From Rachycentron canadum (Eukaryota; Chordata; Actinopteri; Carangiformes; Rachycentridae): DNA of 64,000 nt. Below, one piece after another: positions 36,501-60,860 of the stretch; within the stretch, counting starts at the first letter, position 1, and each line of letters starts with the position of its first letter. The DNA is taken from NCBI GenBank assembly GCA_038496675.1, contig CM076668.1, positions 4,034,076-4,098,075 of the forward strand. The letters run 5' to 3'. Under the pieces are notes generated by a model, which saw nothing but the letters and a program-made list of their open reading frames with translations, searched no databases and was not told the DNA's origin. The position numbers and the translations under genes are program-made.

Positions 36501-39500
36501 CTTCTTTGATCTGGTCTCTGACTTAAGGAACTCTTGCATCTCCTGGTGAACTGAGCGTTCGTTGAGCTCCATCAGACAGTGGAAGATGTTGATGCTTCTG
36601 TCAGGAGAGATACTGTACATGTTCATCTTCTTCAGCCTGTTAATGGCTCTCTGGATGGTTTCTGGACTGGTCTCTGTCTGTCCCAGCAGACCTCCTAAGA
36701 GTCTCTGTTTGGACTCCAAAGAGAGGCCATGAAGGAAGCGAACAAACAGGTCCAGGTGACCGTTTTTACTTTTAAGGGATTTCTCCATGGCTGCCACCAG
36801 GAAGCAGTCATGGGTTAAATTAACATGTTGTTCACCCAGGAAGTCCTCCAGGACCTCTGTCTTCTTGTTGGTGGAACAGTGGAACATGTAAACTGCAGCC
36901 AGAAACTCCTGAACACTCAGATGAACAAAGCAGTAGACTGTTTTCTGGAAGATCATACTTTCTCTTTTCAAGATCTCAGTACAGAGTCCTGAGTACACCA
37001 AGGCCTCTGTGACATCAAGACCACACTGCTCCAGGTCTTCTTCATAGAACATGATTTTTCCTTTCTCCAGATGTTCAAACGCCAGCCTCCCCAGCTTCAG
37101 AAGATCTTCCCTGTCAGCCTCCGTCAGCTCCTGTGGACTCGTCTCATGTCCCTCATGATACTTGAGCTTCTTCCTCTGTGTCTGAACCAGCAGGAAGTGT
37201 GAGTACAGGTCAGTCAGGGTCTGGGGCAGCTCTCCTCTCTGGTCTGTAGTCAACATGTGCTCCAGAACTATAGCACTGATCCAGCAAAAGACTGGGACTT
37301 GACACATGATGTGGAGGCTCCTGGACGTCTTGATGTGTGAGATGATTCTGTTGGACAGCTCTTCATCACTGGACCTCCTCCTGAAGTACTCCTCCTGCTG
37401 GGCGTCAGTGAAGCCTCGGACTTCTGTGACCCTGTCAACACATGAAGGAGGGATCTGATTGGCTGCTGCAGGTCTGGAAGTGATCCAGACCAGAGCCGAG
37501 GGAAGCAGCTTCCCCTGGATGAGGTTTGTCAGCAGTAGGTGCACCGATGACTCCTGTGTGACGTCAGACACAACCTCCCTGTTGTTGAAATCCAGTGAAA
37601 GTCTGCTTTCATCCAGGCCATCCAAGATGAACACAAGTTTACAGACATCGAGCTGCTCTGCTGTGACCTTCTGTAATGTTGGATGGAAAACATGGAGCAG
37701 CCTGAGGAGACTGTACTGCTCCTCTCTGATCAGGTTCAGCTCCCTGAACGAAAGCAGAACCAACAGACTGACATCTTGGTTCTCCAAGCCCTCTGCCCAG
37801 TCCAGACTGAACTTCTGCACTAAGAAGGTTTTTCCAATGCCAGCGATTCCATTGGTCAGAACTACTCTGATGTGACTCTGTTGGTCAGTTAAGACTTTAA
37901 AGATGTCCTGACACTTGATTATAGTGTCTTGGAGGGTCTTCTTCTTGGAAGTCGTCTCCAGCTGCCTCACCTCATGTTGGGTATTAACCTCTTCACTCTG
38001 TCCCTCTGTGATGTAGAGGTCAGTGTAGATCCTGTTGAGGAGGGTTTCTCTTCCTGTTCCTGCTCCTTCAGTCACATGGTCACATATGCGTCTCAGTCCG
38101 ATCTTATGTTGATCTAAAACCTCCTGCAGACCAAAATCTGCTAAAAGAGAAGAGACAATGTCAGACTGAAGAAAGAGAATCTGAGAATCCAATGACTCTT
38201 CATCGGCTGTGGAAAAACTGGCAACAAACAAAAGTTTTTTCATGTTGTGCATATAACAACGGACACTAGAAAATAACAGGTGCTGGTTGCAGACATAATG
38301 ACATCATCAGACAGATGTCCAGTGCTGATCTGACTGGCTGTCTACAGACCTGGCCTTGTTTTGGTCCTTTTTCCATACTGGGCACAGGAGGAGTCTCCTG
38401 AAGAACCAGACTGGTCCCAGTTTGAGGTGAAGAGCTGGTGTCCACAGCTGGTAGAGACTGGATTCTTCAGGGTGTCAGAACACATCTGCTCCTCCACAGA
38501 CACATGACTCCTCTTCCCTCCTCTGTGAAGACATTTCTTCATCAGTGACATGTCACAGTCAAACATGTCTAATAAGTGAATCATCTTCAGCACACTTTAC
38601 AGTACAAACAGTCTCTCACTTTGTGTCTGAGGGTCCAGAGAAGTTTAAAGGCTGGTTTTTAGACAAGTCACTCTTTACAGACGGACATCTGGATTCTGGA
38701 GAATCTGCTCTCGGTCTGTGGTCCTGACCTCTGCAAACACAAACATGTTTTTAATCATATCATATTGATCACTGATCAGTTTTCTGATGACAGAGTGATT
38801 GTGGGAACTCTCAGCTGACGTCCAGCAGTGATGTCTCACAGGTTCTTTTTTGAGTGACTGAATCTGTCAAATAAATGTAGTGAAATAGAAAGTACAATAT
38901 TTCTCTCTGAATTGTGATGGCGGGGTAGAAGTACCAGAAAATGAAAATACTCTAAAATAAAGTAGATACCTCAAAACTGCAAGTACAGAGTACATGTATT
39001 TCATTACTTTGTATTCAACACAAACGATTTTAATATTATTAGAGTTTTAGAGTTATAGTTACTAGAGTTCCTGAGTGAAAACAAAAGAGGTGTCCTATTA
39101 TAGAAGCTAATATCAAAAAGGTTAAAGGCTAAACCACCACAGACACACAAAGACCTATATATGGATGTCAACACGCATCTATACAATAACTAATCCTCCA
39201 TCGTCTCACTGCTCATGACTGAGCACCAGCGTTTGCTGACATTAGATCATATACGAGAGTTTATATTTGTAATGTAATAACAACACAACACTGGAAATGA
39301 CTGGGGCGCTATCAGCTGGCTAGCATTAGTTAACTAAACTATAACTTCAGGCTAAAGTTAGAGACTAGTTAACATTAGTTAACCAAACTGTAACTGGCTA
39401 CACTTTCATTTCTGGGTAAAGTTAGGCACTAGTCACTGGCACTGTGGAAATTCTTGATACCTGACTGTACATCCTCATCTAAAAAAATATGAAAACTCAG

Positions 39501-39979
39501 TAGAGTGACATTAAAACAGCCCTAGGACCTAAATTGTTTTGAGCTTTGAGCCTAGATACACTGTGGATAGCACTGAATAGAGCTTTTATTTTGGTACTTC
39601 CTCTGACCAGCATGTGTGCTTATTCGCTATTAGTTATTATCATTTTATATTATAAGAACTAGTTTAACCATTAGTTCAACCAAAAGTAAATATTAAAATG
39701 TTCACTGAATATGGTGAAATGTTCATTTTTAGATGAACCTCAAACTCAGTCTTGCCTCATTCAGGATAAGCTGTTATCTAATGCAGCTGAGCTCAACACA
39801 CTGAGCATAGTTACACAGACAGTTTGGAGGTTCACAGGTTGGTAGCAGGTCTCGTACCGTGTCTCTGAGTCTCCAGGTTCAGGGCTGATGGATGGAGGCG
39901 TGAAGTCTTCAGACTTCATGTCCAGACAGCTGGATCCTGCAGATGCTGCTCTGTCCTCTGCCTCCACCCCGTAACTCAT
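30544..39979 (-). CDS. NLR (NLRC3-like) receptor with degenerate RING, FISNA-NACHT and five LRR exons
   Basis: Fish-type NLR, a predicted cytosolic innate-immune sensor. Coding exons in transcription order: 39858-39979, 38620-38730, 38350-38522, 36352-38140, 36061-36234, 34752-34928, 33906-34082, 31457-31633, 30888-31061, 30544-30550. All have AG/GT borders and phases match at every junction, giving 1,026 aa. Exons 1-2 encode the family's Ser/Asp-rich N-terminal motifs ([24 protein letters not shown]). Exon 3 is a RING-like remnant. The 1,789-bp exon 4 holds the FISNA segment ([11 protein letters not shown]... to LYITEG), Walker A GIAGIGKT, Walker [12 protein letters not shown] and the winged-helix region, without stops. 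Five 174/177-bp LRR exons follow. The last exon adds two residues and a stop; no B30.2 domain is attached. The first coding ATG (39977-39979) is preceded by a probable UTR splice acceptor at 40022-40023. NLRs of this type occur as large clusters, so collapse or chimerism of the assembly is possible. Confidence 0.92.
31935..32545 (+). mobile_element. Tc1-like transposase gene remnant carrying a minisatellite
   Basis: Within an NLR intron, plus-strand sequence resembles the central part of a Tc1-family transposase: 'gaaaacaccgggattggcagg', 'cattctcttcacaaatgagag', 'gggtcagtgatggtgtgggg' (Tc1 GSVMVWG motif) and 'caggacaatgcctgacctcatgtggcc' (QDNA..PHVA, containing a catalytic Asp). It lacks both termini, contains frameshifts and is interrupted by the tandem repeat at 32283-32482. 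It is not functional. Confidence 0.82.
32283..32482. repeat. 25-bp minisatellite, eight units
   Basis: Eight head-to-tail 25-bp units of the form 'ggtgtNgtgggccctggttcctcYt', with variants (gtttcc, ccatgttcc, ggttcttctg). The unit length is not a multiple of three, so all three minus-strand frames are open across it and give low-complexity Pro/Thr/Arg/His ORFs; these are artefacts of the repeat, not genes. Confidence 0.97.
33266..33883 (+). mobile_element. Internally deleted Tc1-like transposon with terminal inverted repeats
   Basis: Ends are TA|CACTGATCAGC and GCTGATCGGTG|TA: inverted repeats with one mismatch, flanked by the TA target duplication typical of Tc1/mariner. The interior retains degraded transposase sequence ([29 protein letters not shown]), then jumps to 3'-terminal sequence ('cacaacgttcagaggtctag'), so the catalytic C-terminal part is deleted. 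It lies 22 bp beyond the donor side of LRR exon 33906-34082. Confidence 0.88.
36352..38140 (-). other. FISNA-NACHT exon of the NLR gene
   Basis: The single exon encodes 595 complete codons. It begins [12 protein letters not shown] after a 'tctcttctcttttag' acceptor, runs through FISNA into NACHT (P-loop GIAGIGKT; Walker B with DGLDES; sensor-like [11 protein letters not shown]) and the winged-helix/NLR superhelical region ([15 protein letters not shown]), and ends CRKAR at a GTGAGT donor. Upstream open sequence to 38252 contains an ATG, but the in-phase splice from the RING exon makes 38140 the better start. All nucleotide-binding residues visible in the family are intact, so the ATPase module looks functional. 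Confidence 0.9.
38350..38522 (-). other. Degenerate RING-like exon of the NLR gene
   Basis: The 57 codons align with the RING exon seen in many fish NLR genes through [33 protein letters not shown] and GKRTKTRP. The zinc ligands are largely gone. The first Cys pair is reduced to one ([10 protein letters not shown]), the FCRQC block is deleted and replaced by LFTSN, and the last Cys is Tyr (SSCAQYGKR). TSCGH and SSC remain. Frame and both splice sites are kept, so the exon is translated but unlikely to fold as a zinc RING. Confidence 0.8.
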
Positions 39980-40264
39980 CTTCAGGACTCAGGTCAGTCT
40001 GAGTGAAGCCGTTGGCACCGACTGTAACACACACACACAAGAATCAGGACAAACAGGCTGTTCAAGACACAGTGTGCACAGAATCATAAAGGCCACCTGC
40101 TCCCAGCACACATGTGCTGTTGTTCCTTCCTTTTCTGCCAGTGTCTCTGTCTCTGTCTCAGAGGTTCACTATGACTCTTCTTCCCTCCACAGTTCACAGG
40201 GACAAACTGACTCAGAGAAAAGACTTTGACAGAGAAATCATAATGATATTGTGTTAACACTCAC

Positions 40265-40350
40265 CAGCTTCCGCCTTGAGTTTCTCCGTCTGCGCTTCAA
40301 CACTTTCACTTTCAGCTTCAGCTGCATTTACATGAAGTCACATGACAGGA
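40265..40350 (-). promoter_or_regulatory. Probable NLR 5' untranslated exon and promoter zone with ISRE/IRF motif
   Basis: Minus-strand sequence ending 'ggcggaagctg|gtgagtg' has a good donor at 40263-40264, and a matching acceptor ('gtgtgtgttacag') lies at 40022-40023 just before the coding ATG. Within it GAAAGTGAAA (40304-40313 on plus as tttcactttc) matches the IRF-binding core GAAANNGAAA, consistent with interferon-responsive control. The exact transcription start is not visible. Confidence 0.45.
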
Positions 40351-41044
40351 TGATGCGTGTGTGTCTGTGTGTGTGTGTAGTCCAGGCCTTGGTCTCACTG
40401 TCACAACGAGAATGTGTTGAAATAGATGTTAAAAGTTCTTCTTGTACATTGACTCTAAGAGGAGATGAGGTGCCAGGGCTGGGATTAATTTGAGGGTAGG
40501 TAAGTTATTGTCATAGCTCAGTGCTTGATATCTTTNTCACAAGTCAATTGCGGCTGTCAACCATGATGTTGCATCATATAATAATAATAATAATGAAGTA
40601 AAAACGTAGAAACGTATCATTATTTACTTTTATTGCTCATCATTTATCCCATCCACTAACATGCAGGGGGCAGAGTTTAGGACTCCAGGGGGCGATAGAG
40701 TCTCATATTTGCTAGATGCATTACACTCAGTTTAGATATTACTGTGTAAATTATGTCACCTTCTTACATAGTGTACCTTTAAAGACATGTTATGTGATAA
40801 CATATACAAGAAACTACATATTTTTGATTTAGGGGCTTCAAATACTCTGCACCCACTAAATGAGGGAATATCCTTTGTCCTCCAGTAGAGTTCAGAGACC
40901 TGGAAAATCTGGATGTGCATTTCCACTCACTGAGATACTTGATCACCCTTTGTTAACTGAATTTATTCTGCATTTAACCAAGGTCTGAACACATCTTTTA
41001 ACTTTCAAATCCTTACTGAAGCACTGTATTATATTTTATTGTAG

Positions 41045-54267
<13,223 letters not shown>

Positions 54268-54365
54268 ACCTGGCAGTGATGTCACATCCTCTATGCATGT
54301 TCTCAATACAAATAGAAACCCAGTAAAGTAACAGACCTTAATGTTGTGCAGTGAAAATGTAGCAG

Positions 54366-54371
54366 AATAAA
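54366..54371 (+). promoter_or_regulatory. Polyadenylation signal of the myosin gene
   Basis: AATAAA 98 bp downstream of the myosin stop codon (54265-54267) fits the short 3' UTRs of sarcomeric myosin genes and supports the five-codon terminal exon. Confidence 0.7.
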
Positions 54372-54399
54372 AGTGTGTGAAGCAAAAGCTTCTTTGTCT

Positions 54400-56690
54400 T
54401 TGTTTGTTTCCTGACAGCCACTGAAATCTTTGTCCATATCCACCTCTCTGAATATCAACACAGATGAATGGAAAGTTAGCATTTATCACAGCCCTTGCAG
54501 CAGGAATGTGTGCTTTATGTCCTCCTCTGTTTGAGCAGTTAGCATCTAATTTGAGCAACTGTTTGCAGAGATCAGGGCAGATCCCAGCAGAGTCCCTGCT
54601 GGCATTTACATTACAGAGCTAAAATAGGCTCCTCTTCACTGTCACTCATCTACAGACAAAACCTAATGCTGGGATCAGGGCAGTGGCTTAACCGTGATTA
54701 CACCAGTCTAATCAAAGGAGCATGTAGACCAATCAGGAAGCCTCCAGAAGATTCATATAAGATGAGTGTATTTAGCTGCATCACTCCATCCTTCAACCTG
54801 TTTGTTCAGTACATCAGCTTTGTTTTGTTTCTGCCAGGATCTTATCATCTTCATCATTACAGGAATTGAATTTGTCTGAGACTCAGATTAGTTAAAGTCT
54901 GAGTTTTAATTGTGTGTTAATTGTATTTCACAAAAAACATTTCGAACAAATGTAACTCAGTTGAAATGGAAGTGAAACTGTGACAGCTATGTAGTATGGT
55001 CAAAAGGTCTAGAAAAGGAGACGTTAAAGTGGTTTCCCCTGTTGAGAATGAACTGTCTGATGACAAATTCAAATGAGATGGATAAATATAATGTTATTTA
55101 ATAATTGAGCTGTAACTTTGAGCTCACCATCATCAGAGTTACAGCTCTGCCTCCTTGACACCATTTTTTTCACTCATGGTTCACTTAAAATTCTCAAAAT
55201 GTTGGTGGCTCTCGTGCTCTAGATGATCTAGTTTTTGCCATGGACGTGATCTTTTGCTGCACAATGAGGCAGAGATAGCAAACAAGTACACAATGTAGTC
55301 TGGCCAGCTTATCACAGTTTGTTTGTACAAGAGAAATACAATACAATGATCCCAAAAAATCTGTTTTTTTATTTTAAAAATCATTTTATTTTAAAACATT
55401 CTACATTATATTTATTTTTCCTAAATTGTACTGTTTAGCCAATGTTTTGGGGCTCACCATCTTGATCCTGTACAACTGGTTGGGAACTACTGCTCTATAC
55501 TACAAAGCCCCCCCTCACAAATCACAATTTAACCCTTGTGTGTCAGTGAAGGATAACAACACTGTATGTGCCTCAGCTTCCCCAGAGTTTGACAGGATGA
55601 AGGTCAGGTTCATTGTCTGATTCACCATTATGTCCGAGGGTGATGGATATGAGTAGCACTTGCAGTGGTTGACCTCACCTGAAGTGATAAAAAAACACTG
55701 TGTTTATCAGACCTAGTTTTAACGGTGGGGCCCTTTTCACATTTTCTCTTCCATAATCCAGTGGTTCTTACAAGTAAAACTATAAAATGTTCAGTTCCTG
55801 CAGGTTATTTGTCAGTGTCTTAGTTTCCCTCCTGTTCTGGTTCCATGTGTAATGCTGCAATACCAACCACTAGAGGGCTCCCTTGAATAGGGGATGAAGC
55901 CTTGTTGGGGTGCAGAATTACAATGTTAACTTTGTAACTTTATTATCCTCACTGCCTCCACTCAGAAAAAACCACAGTCACTGCCATTCTCTGATGAAAA
56001 CTTGGCTCCGTTAGAACAGTTTGGGTTCAGGTTGTTTTATGATGAGGGCTGAATGGGTGGACTCAGGTCAGAAACACCCAGTTCTTCCGCTCTCTGTGCA
56101 ATCTGTGTGTTTTAGCTTTTATTTAGTAATTTGATCGTCAACAAAACCATATCAACTTTAAAAAGTTGATAAAATATGAGGGTGTTAAGCTGCTAAATGG
56201 GATCGATCAGACTGAAACATTAAAGCTGGAGACGGCGAAACCAAAACAAGCTGAAAGGAGCTAAAAAGTTGCTCAGAGGAGCTGTTTGTGACGATGTTTT
56301 TTTTGTCTGTATTGCTACACAGCTAATGTTAGCATGAACAACTAAGTTACCAGTCTAGAAGAAATACTGAGAGTTCAGCATCAAACTTCATTGTCTCTCC
56401 AGAGGTGGAAACAAACACCAGTGTTATCTCTGTCTATCATGTCTTTTTTATTGACGTCAATGCTAACCAGCAAACTCAAATCCAGACAATGCAACATGTC
56501 TGGGGCTATTGGTGACCATGACAACACCTAACCCCAACAGGAAGCCATGTTCATCATCAGAGTAAACTGACATATAGTGCCTTTAAATGTAGATTTTCTT
56601 TTTTTTTCATCCACATTGGTGAGTGCGACTTTAAACTGCTTTTTATTTCAGTAAATAAAATCCAATAGTCTGTTCAAACAGGTGTCTATA
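54400..56690. other. Spacer between two convergent genes, nothing coding recognised
   Basis: Contains only short ORFs. A block around 56190-56300 ('aaagctggagacggcgaaacc...gctaaaaagttgctcagaggagctg') resembles fish DNA-transposon filler. No exon with acceptable splice sites was found. Confidence 0.45.
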
Positions 56691-56697
56691 CTTATAA

Positions 56698-56703
56698 TTT
56701 ATT
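56698..56703 (-). promoter_or_regulatory. Polyadenylation signal of the 356-residue gene
   Basis: AATAAA on the minus strand (tttatt on plus), about 50 bp past the predicted stop codon at 56752-56754. Confidence 0.6.
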
Positions 56704-56751
56704 TGAAGTATGAATTATGTAACTGAGAGAGCAGCAGGTGTGATTCATTTC

Positions 56752-59076
56752 TCAGTTGACACATAGGACTGAAGAAGCCCAACACTCCTCGGCTGTCCTC
56801 CTCTTCATCTGCAGAAGAAGTATTTAAGTGTTACAGTACCAAGTCTCAAATGAAACATTTTCTACAATTTACCTGTCCTCTATGTACCACACATCTTACC
56901 TCTGGAGTGTGAAAAAATAATGACTACAATATAGATATGTACAAATATACAAATATAAACTCTGAATGAAACCTTTATTATTAATGTACCTATTTATATT
57001 GTAGGAGAACTAGGATTACCTCAGGGTCCTTGACAGTAGAAAACTGATGGAGAACCCATCTGTAGGCAGCTCTGTGTGCTCTGTCATCCATGTCCTGGAT
57101 GGCACAGACAACACCCCATCTAGCAGCAATGAAGCTTTCATCAAAGTTTATGAGGTGGAAGGTTTTGGAGCGGTTGACAAATGCTCTGTAAATGGCTTTG
57201 ACCATGTCCTCGGCCACTGAAGTGCAGATACACAGGAGACGAGCTGCAGTGGAAGATGTATTCAGACAGAAACAAGCAGCTGCTGTGTCAGCCAGCAGTT
57301 TGCCGATCTCTGCGCTGGCAGCTTCAGTCCTGTTTCTCAGAGCGGGGGGTAAACTGAAATCCCCGCTCTCGACCAAACCTTGAGTGTGCGATGGCCTGAC
57401 CTCAACAGGTGCCTCTGGTTCATCCAGGAGAACCTTCAGAGCCATGTCCACTATCTGTGCCGCTGAAGCTGTGGTTACCCGGACCAGCTTGGTGAGCAGT
57501 GCTAGTTTGGACTGTTTACTGGTTTGAGAGCCAGTAAAAAAACTGAGCAGCTTGTTGGACAGGTGGTGGAGGAAGATCCATACATCCTTCTCTGCTTTAG
57601 GGCGGATCATGGAGACAAACATTTCCAGGCCCTCCAGTGTGACCTTCATAGGAGAGAGAGAGAGAGAAGAAGAGGAGAGAGCGACTACAGAAGCTTAAAA
57701 CTCAAAGTGCTGGGTGTTTTCTTTACCTTTCTCGTGAGCAGCAGTGACAGGCATCTCTCTTTGTCAAGTTGCTCCTGGAGCTCTTCTTCCATCTGATTTA
57801 GACAGTGGCGCCTTGCTGAGGTCCAGCCCTGTGCACATCACTCAGCTCTTAGTCATTTGATCTAAGAAACACTTTTACAGGCCCGTAATTTACTATTATT
57901 TCAGAGGACGTTGATGAAAACTAAATATTTTAGTTTTCAAATTTGGCTTCAGAAAAAGTAGCTATATACTCGGGCCCTTAGAGTTGAGCATGATATTCTA
58001 CTGTTGGTATATTTTGGGGAAATTAACCCTTCACACAAAATAGATTTAGCTCATTTACCAATAGCCTCATAATGCTGCCTTCATCTCAGTACACAGAACA
58101 CACTGAGCCTAATTGTTGCACTTGGACAAAAGCCTACATTGTAGTTTGTAGGTAGACTGAACTTTATTTTCTGATAAATATTTATGAGAGGGGTGCCCTT
58201 TTACTTTCACTTGAGCCCCTGCCCCCCAAAATCTCTGTGCTCAGCCCTGAGACTTAATGTGATTTGGTGTTAAGTTTAGGAAAAATGGCACCTTTCTAAT
58301 AAGTCATTGTGATTACTTCTGGATGTGTTTTTTTTTTTTTTTTTAAAGTAATTTTGCCATTATTTTGCTTTTATTCTGACACAGTGAGTGAGAGAGAGAG
58401 ACAGGAATGGAGAGAGAGGGGATGACATGCAGCCACAGCTTGGACTCAAACCTGCTACATGTTCAACCAGGTGGGCCCCACAACTCTTGTTTATCTATGC
58501 TCTTTGTATTACATATTTCTGTTGATGTATATAGTATTTTTTATAAATAGCTAATAGTCTCCATACATAGCTTGATAAATCAGGTTCATTCAGATTTCTG
58601 CTGCAGAAATGTATGTAAATGTACATTTACACAGAGTTGTTGTTTAGTTACCAGTTCAGCCATGAGAAGTTTTCTTGCTTCTGCCTTCTTTACCGCCTCC
58701 TGAAATCTGTGAATACCAGAAACATTGTGCTTGTCTGGTTGTCTAGTTGTGCGTTTACAATCAGCTCTGATCTGAAGTGTCACTGTGAACTCACTCCTCC
58801 AGGAAGCTCCTCCCAGCCAGCAGCCAGGCTTTCATGTCCCCGGTAGATAAGTAAATGGGAACTTGATTGTTCTGCTTCATGAGCATGAACTGCCTCATGA
58901 GCATCTTCTGCATGACACAACCAACCAATCAGCTGAGTCAAGGGAGCATTGTGTACCTTTCCACGTAGCGTCACAGCGATGCCACTGACCTCTGCTCGAT
59001 AGCATTGTTGTTCCTTTGCAGAGAAAGACGATGGTCTCATGTGTTGAACTTGATTCAAGATCACGTCAGTGTCCAT
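56752..59076 (-). CDS. Unrecognised six-exon gene, predicted 356 aa
   Basis: Exons in transcription order: 58957-59076, 58795-58907, 58652-58706, 57727-57828, 57020-57643, 56752-56808. Each has AG/GT borders and the phases chain to one 357-codon frame including the stop. The start ATG (59074-59076) is the first in frame. Residues 1-40 begin MDTDVILNQVQHMRPSSFSA. Residues about 41-96 are basic/charged (MRQFMLMKQNN; KKAEARKLLMAEL). Residues 97-130 look coiled-coil (NQMEEELQEQLDKERC). The 208-codon fifth exon is helical and Ala/Leu-rich (FLHHLSNKLLSFF; ALLTKLVRVTT; FIAARWGVVCAIQDMDDRAHRAAYRWVL). No signal peptide or transmembrane helix is evident. I know no family that matches. It lies convergent to the myosin gene and divergent from gas7. 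Exons 3 and 6 are the least certain. Confidence 0.72.
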
Positions 59077-59527
59077 GTTGAACAGAGGTCAAACTCCTGC
59101 AGAGAAACAGGAAACGCTCAAATGTACATCACAAAACCATTACACACGTAAATAAAGCAAGGCTGTTATGGAAAACAACAACCGCCTGGACTCAGGGTGG
59201 ATGTTGCCGTTAGCGACAATTTTATGAAAAAGCATCATTTGAACAAACCATACAGAACTCCCACTCAGGGAGAGGCTGACAGTGTTACTGCAGCAGCACT
59301 TTATCATAATCATGTTATGTGTTTTATCGAATCCTGTGTTGAGCCTCAGAAAACCAGCTACAATTCTGTTTGATTCAGCTGCTGGGAAAACTCGTCAAAC
59401 TGTCACAAATATGACCTCAGGTTAAAATACTAAAGAAAGATAAATATAGACATTACATACCTGATAGAAAGAGGAAGTGGTCACAGTTTGTGTGAGGAAA
59501 GAGATGAATTCAGAAAGTCCAGAGAGA

Positions 59528-59552
59528 GAAGACTGTGTGTGTGTGTGTGAGT

Positions 59553-59591
<39 letters not shown>
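59528..59591. repeat. GT/GA compound microsatellite
   Basis: A short (TG)n run followed by an interrupted then pure (GA)n run, upstream of the 356-residue gene. Confidence 0.9.
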
Positions 59592-59595
<4 letters not shown>

Positions 59596-60268
59596 ACAGA
59601 TAATTCTGATGCTTCCTGACTTGACAACACCATGAAGCTCATACTCAAAACAAAACAAAATGATATATAGTACTGTGCAAAAGCCACTTTTAGATTTGTT
59701 GTTTTATCAATGCTATAATAACCATATAAAATTATTTCTCAGTCTCTACAACTGGAAAATACAGGAAATGTGTAGCAGCATTAAAAAGCAGGGGAAAAAA
59801 TCTGAAAAAACTGCCTCTATAGGCTGAAGCAGCAAATATTTAGTGTGACCTCCCCTTACACTTGTAGCAACAGCAGGAACCTGGCTCTTAACCCGAAATG
59901 GAATGGAGCCAGAATTAACTAAATGGAAGCTGCTAATATGTATAAAAATAACTTTCAATCACATTGTTCCATTCAAAATGCCTAAGGTCACAGAATGTGA
60001 CAGACATAAAATCCTAATTTTGCATCTGCAAAAAGGGAAATCAGCAACTTGTTGTGTGACTATGTTTTCAGGTTGTGACTCAGACAGATAAAGTAAACTA
60101 CTAAAAGCCACCTCTGTTGTACTTCCTGATACAGCAGATGTCAATAGGACCTTTTTACCACCATGGCACACACAGACTCACAAGGTGAAAACCAAAAATA
60201 ACTTGAGCTGTAGTATGTGTGGAAACGTTCAGTCTTTAGGAAAATATGTACAAGATTAGTAAAAAAGG

Positions 60269-60860
60269 ATGGACTCAACTCAGGGTCCTGGAGGTGAACC
60301 TCTTCAGCAGGACGTAGAGCCTCTGCTGGGCCGATGTTCAGATCCTGCCCATGAAGTGGAAAGACTTAGTGGGCTCTTTGTGACATCCACAATCATGTAC
60401 ACAGTCTTTAGAGCATTGAGCTCCAGGTTGTCGTGTGCTGCTTCCTGTGGGACAGGAAGTCAATGATCCACCTGCGAGTGGAGTCAGGCATGCTCCGCTG
60501 GGAGTGCTTGTCGTTGCAACAGAGGTCCACAGACGGGATCCTGCTACAGGTTCAGGTGCTGGAGTCCAGGTGCTGGAGGATGAGGCGGAGAGCCAGGTTG
60601 ACAGCATCGTCTGCAGACCTATTAACTGTGTAGATGAACTGCAGGGGGGCCAGGAGTTCACATGCTTGTAAACATGGAGGTCAGGGTGATGGGTCTGTAG
60701 TCCCAGGAAGTCCAGCATGAGGACTCAGGATTTGAAGCAAGCTGAGACATGGAAGGTGTGAAAGATGATGATGAACGCCGGGTCCTGATCAGCACAGTGC
60801 TTGAAGGTTAGATGGAGGTTCTGCCTTTGAAAGGCCCCTGAACAGGCTCTTCAGGATCAG
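60269..60860 (-). mobile_element. Degenerate LINE reverse-transcriptase fragment
   Basis: Minus-strand frames contain PLQFIYTVNRSADDAVNLAL and, nearer the end, LNALKTVYMIVDV, which resemble the conserved RT-domain phrases of fish non-LTR elements (LQF.Y..NRS.DDAV; KT.EMIVDF). The region between is deleted and frameshifted, and the catalytic YADD block is not seen. It is a dead copy. Confidence 0.72.

Noticed and set aside
38141..38252. Extended start of the NACHT exon at an internal ATG (38252)
   Set aside because: The sequence before 38140 has no family resemblance and contains the polypyrimidine tract of the acceptor; the RING-to-NACHT splice is in phase and matches the family architecture.
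54420..54540. Alternative last myosin exon after 'tttcctgacag'
   Set aside because: It would add about 37 residues unlike any myosin tail and lies beyond the AATAAA; the five-codon exon at 54250 has a stronger tract and a polyA signal at the right distance.
57020..57652. A 219-codon single-exon gene starting MKVTLEGLEM
   Set aside because: The ATG lies in the splice acceptor region (ctctcctatgaag); the exon joins in phase to an upstream coding exon, so it is internal to the six-exon gene.
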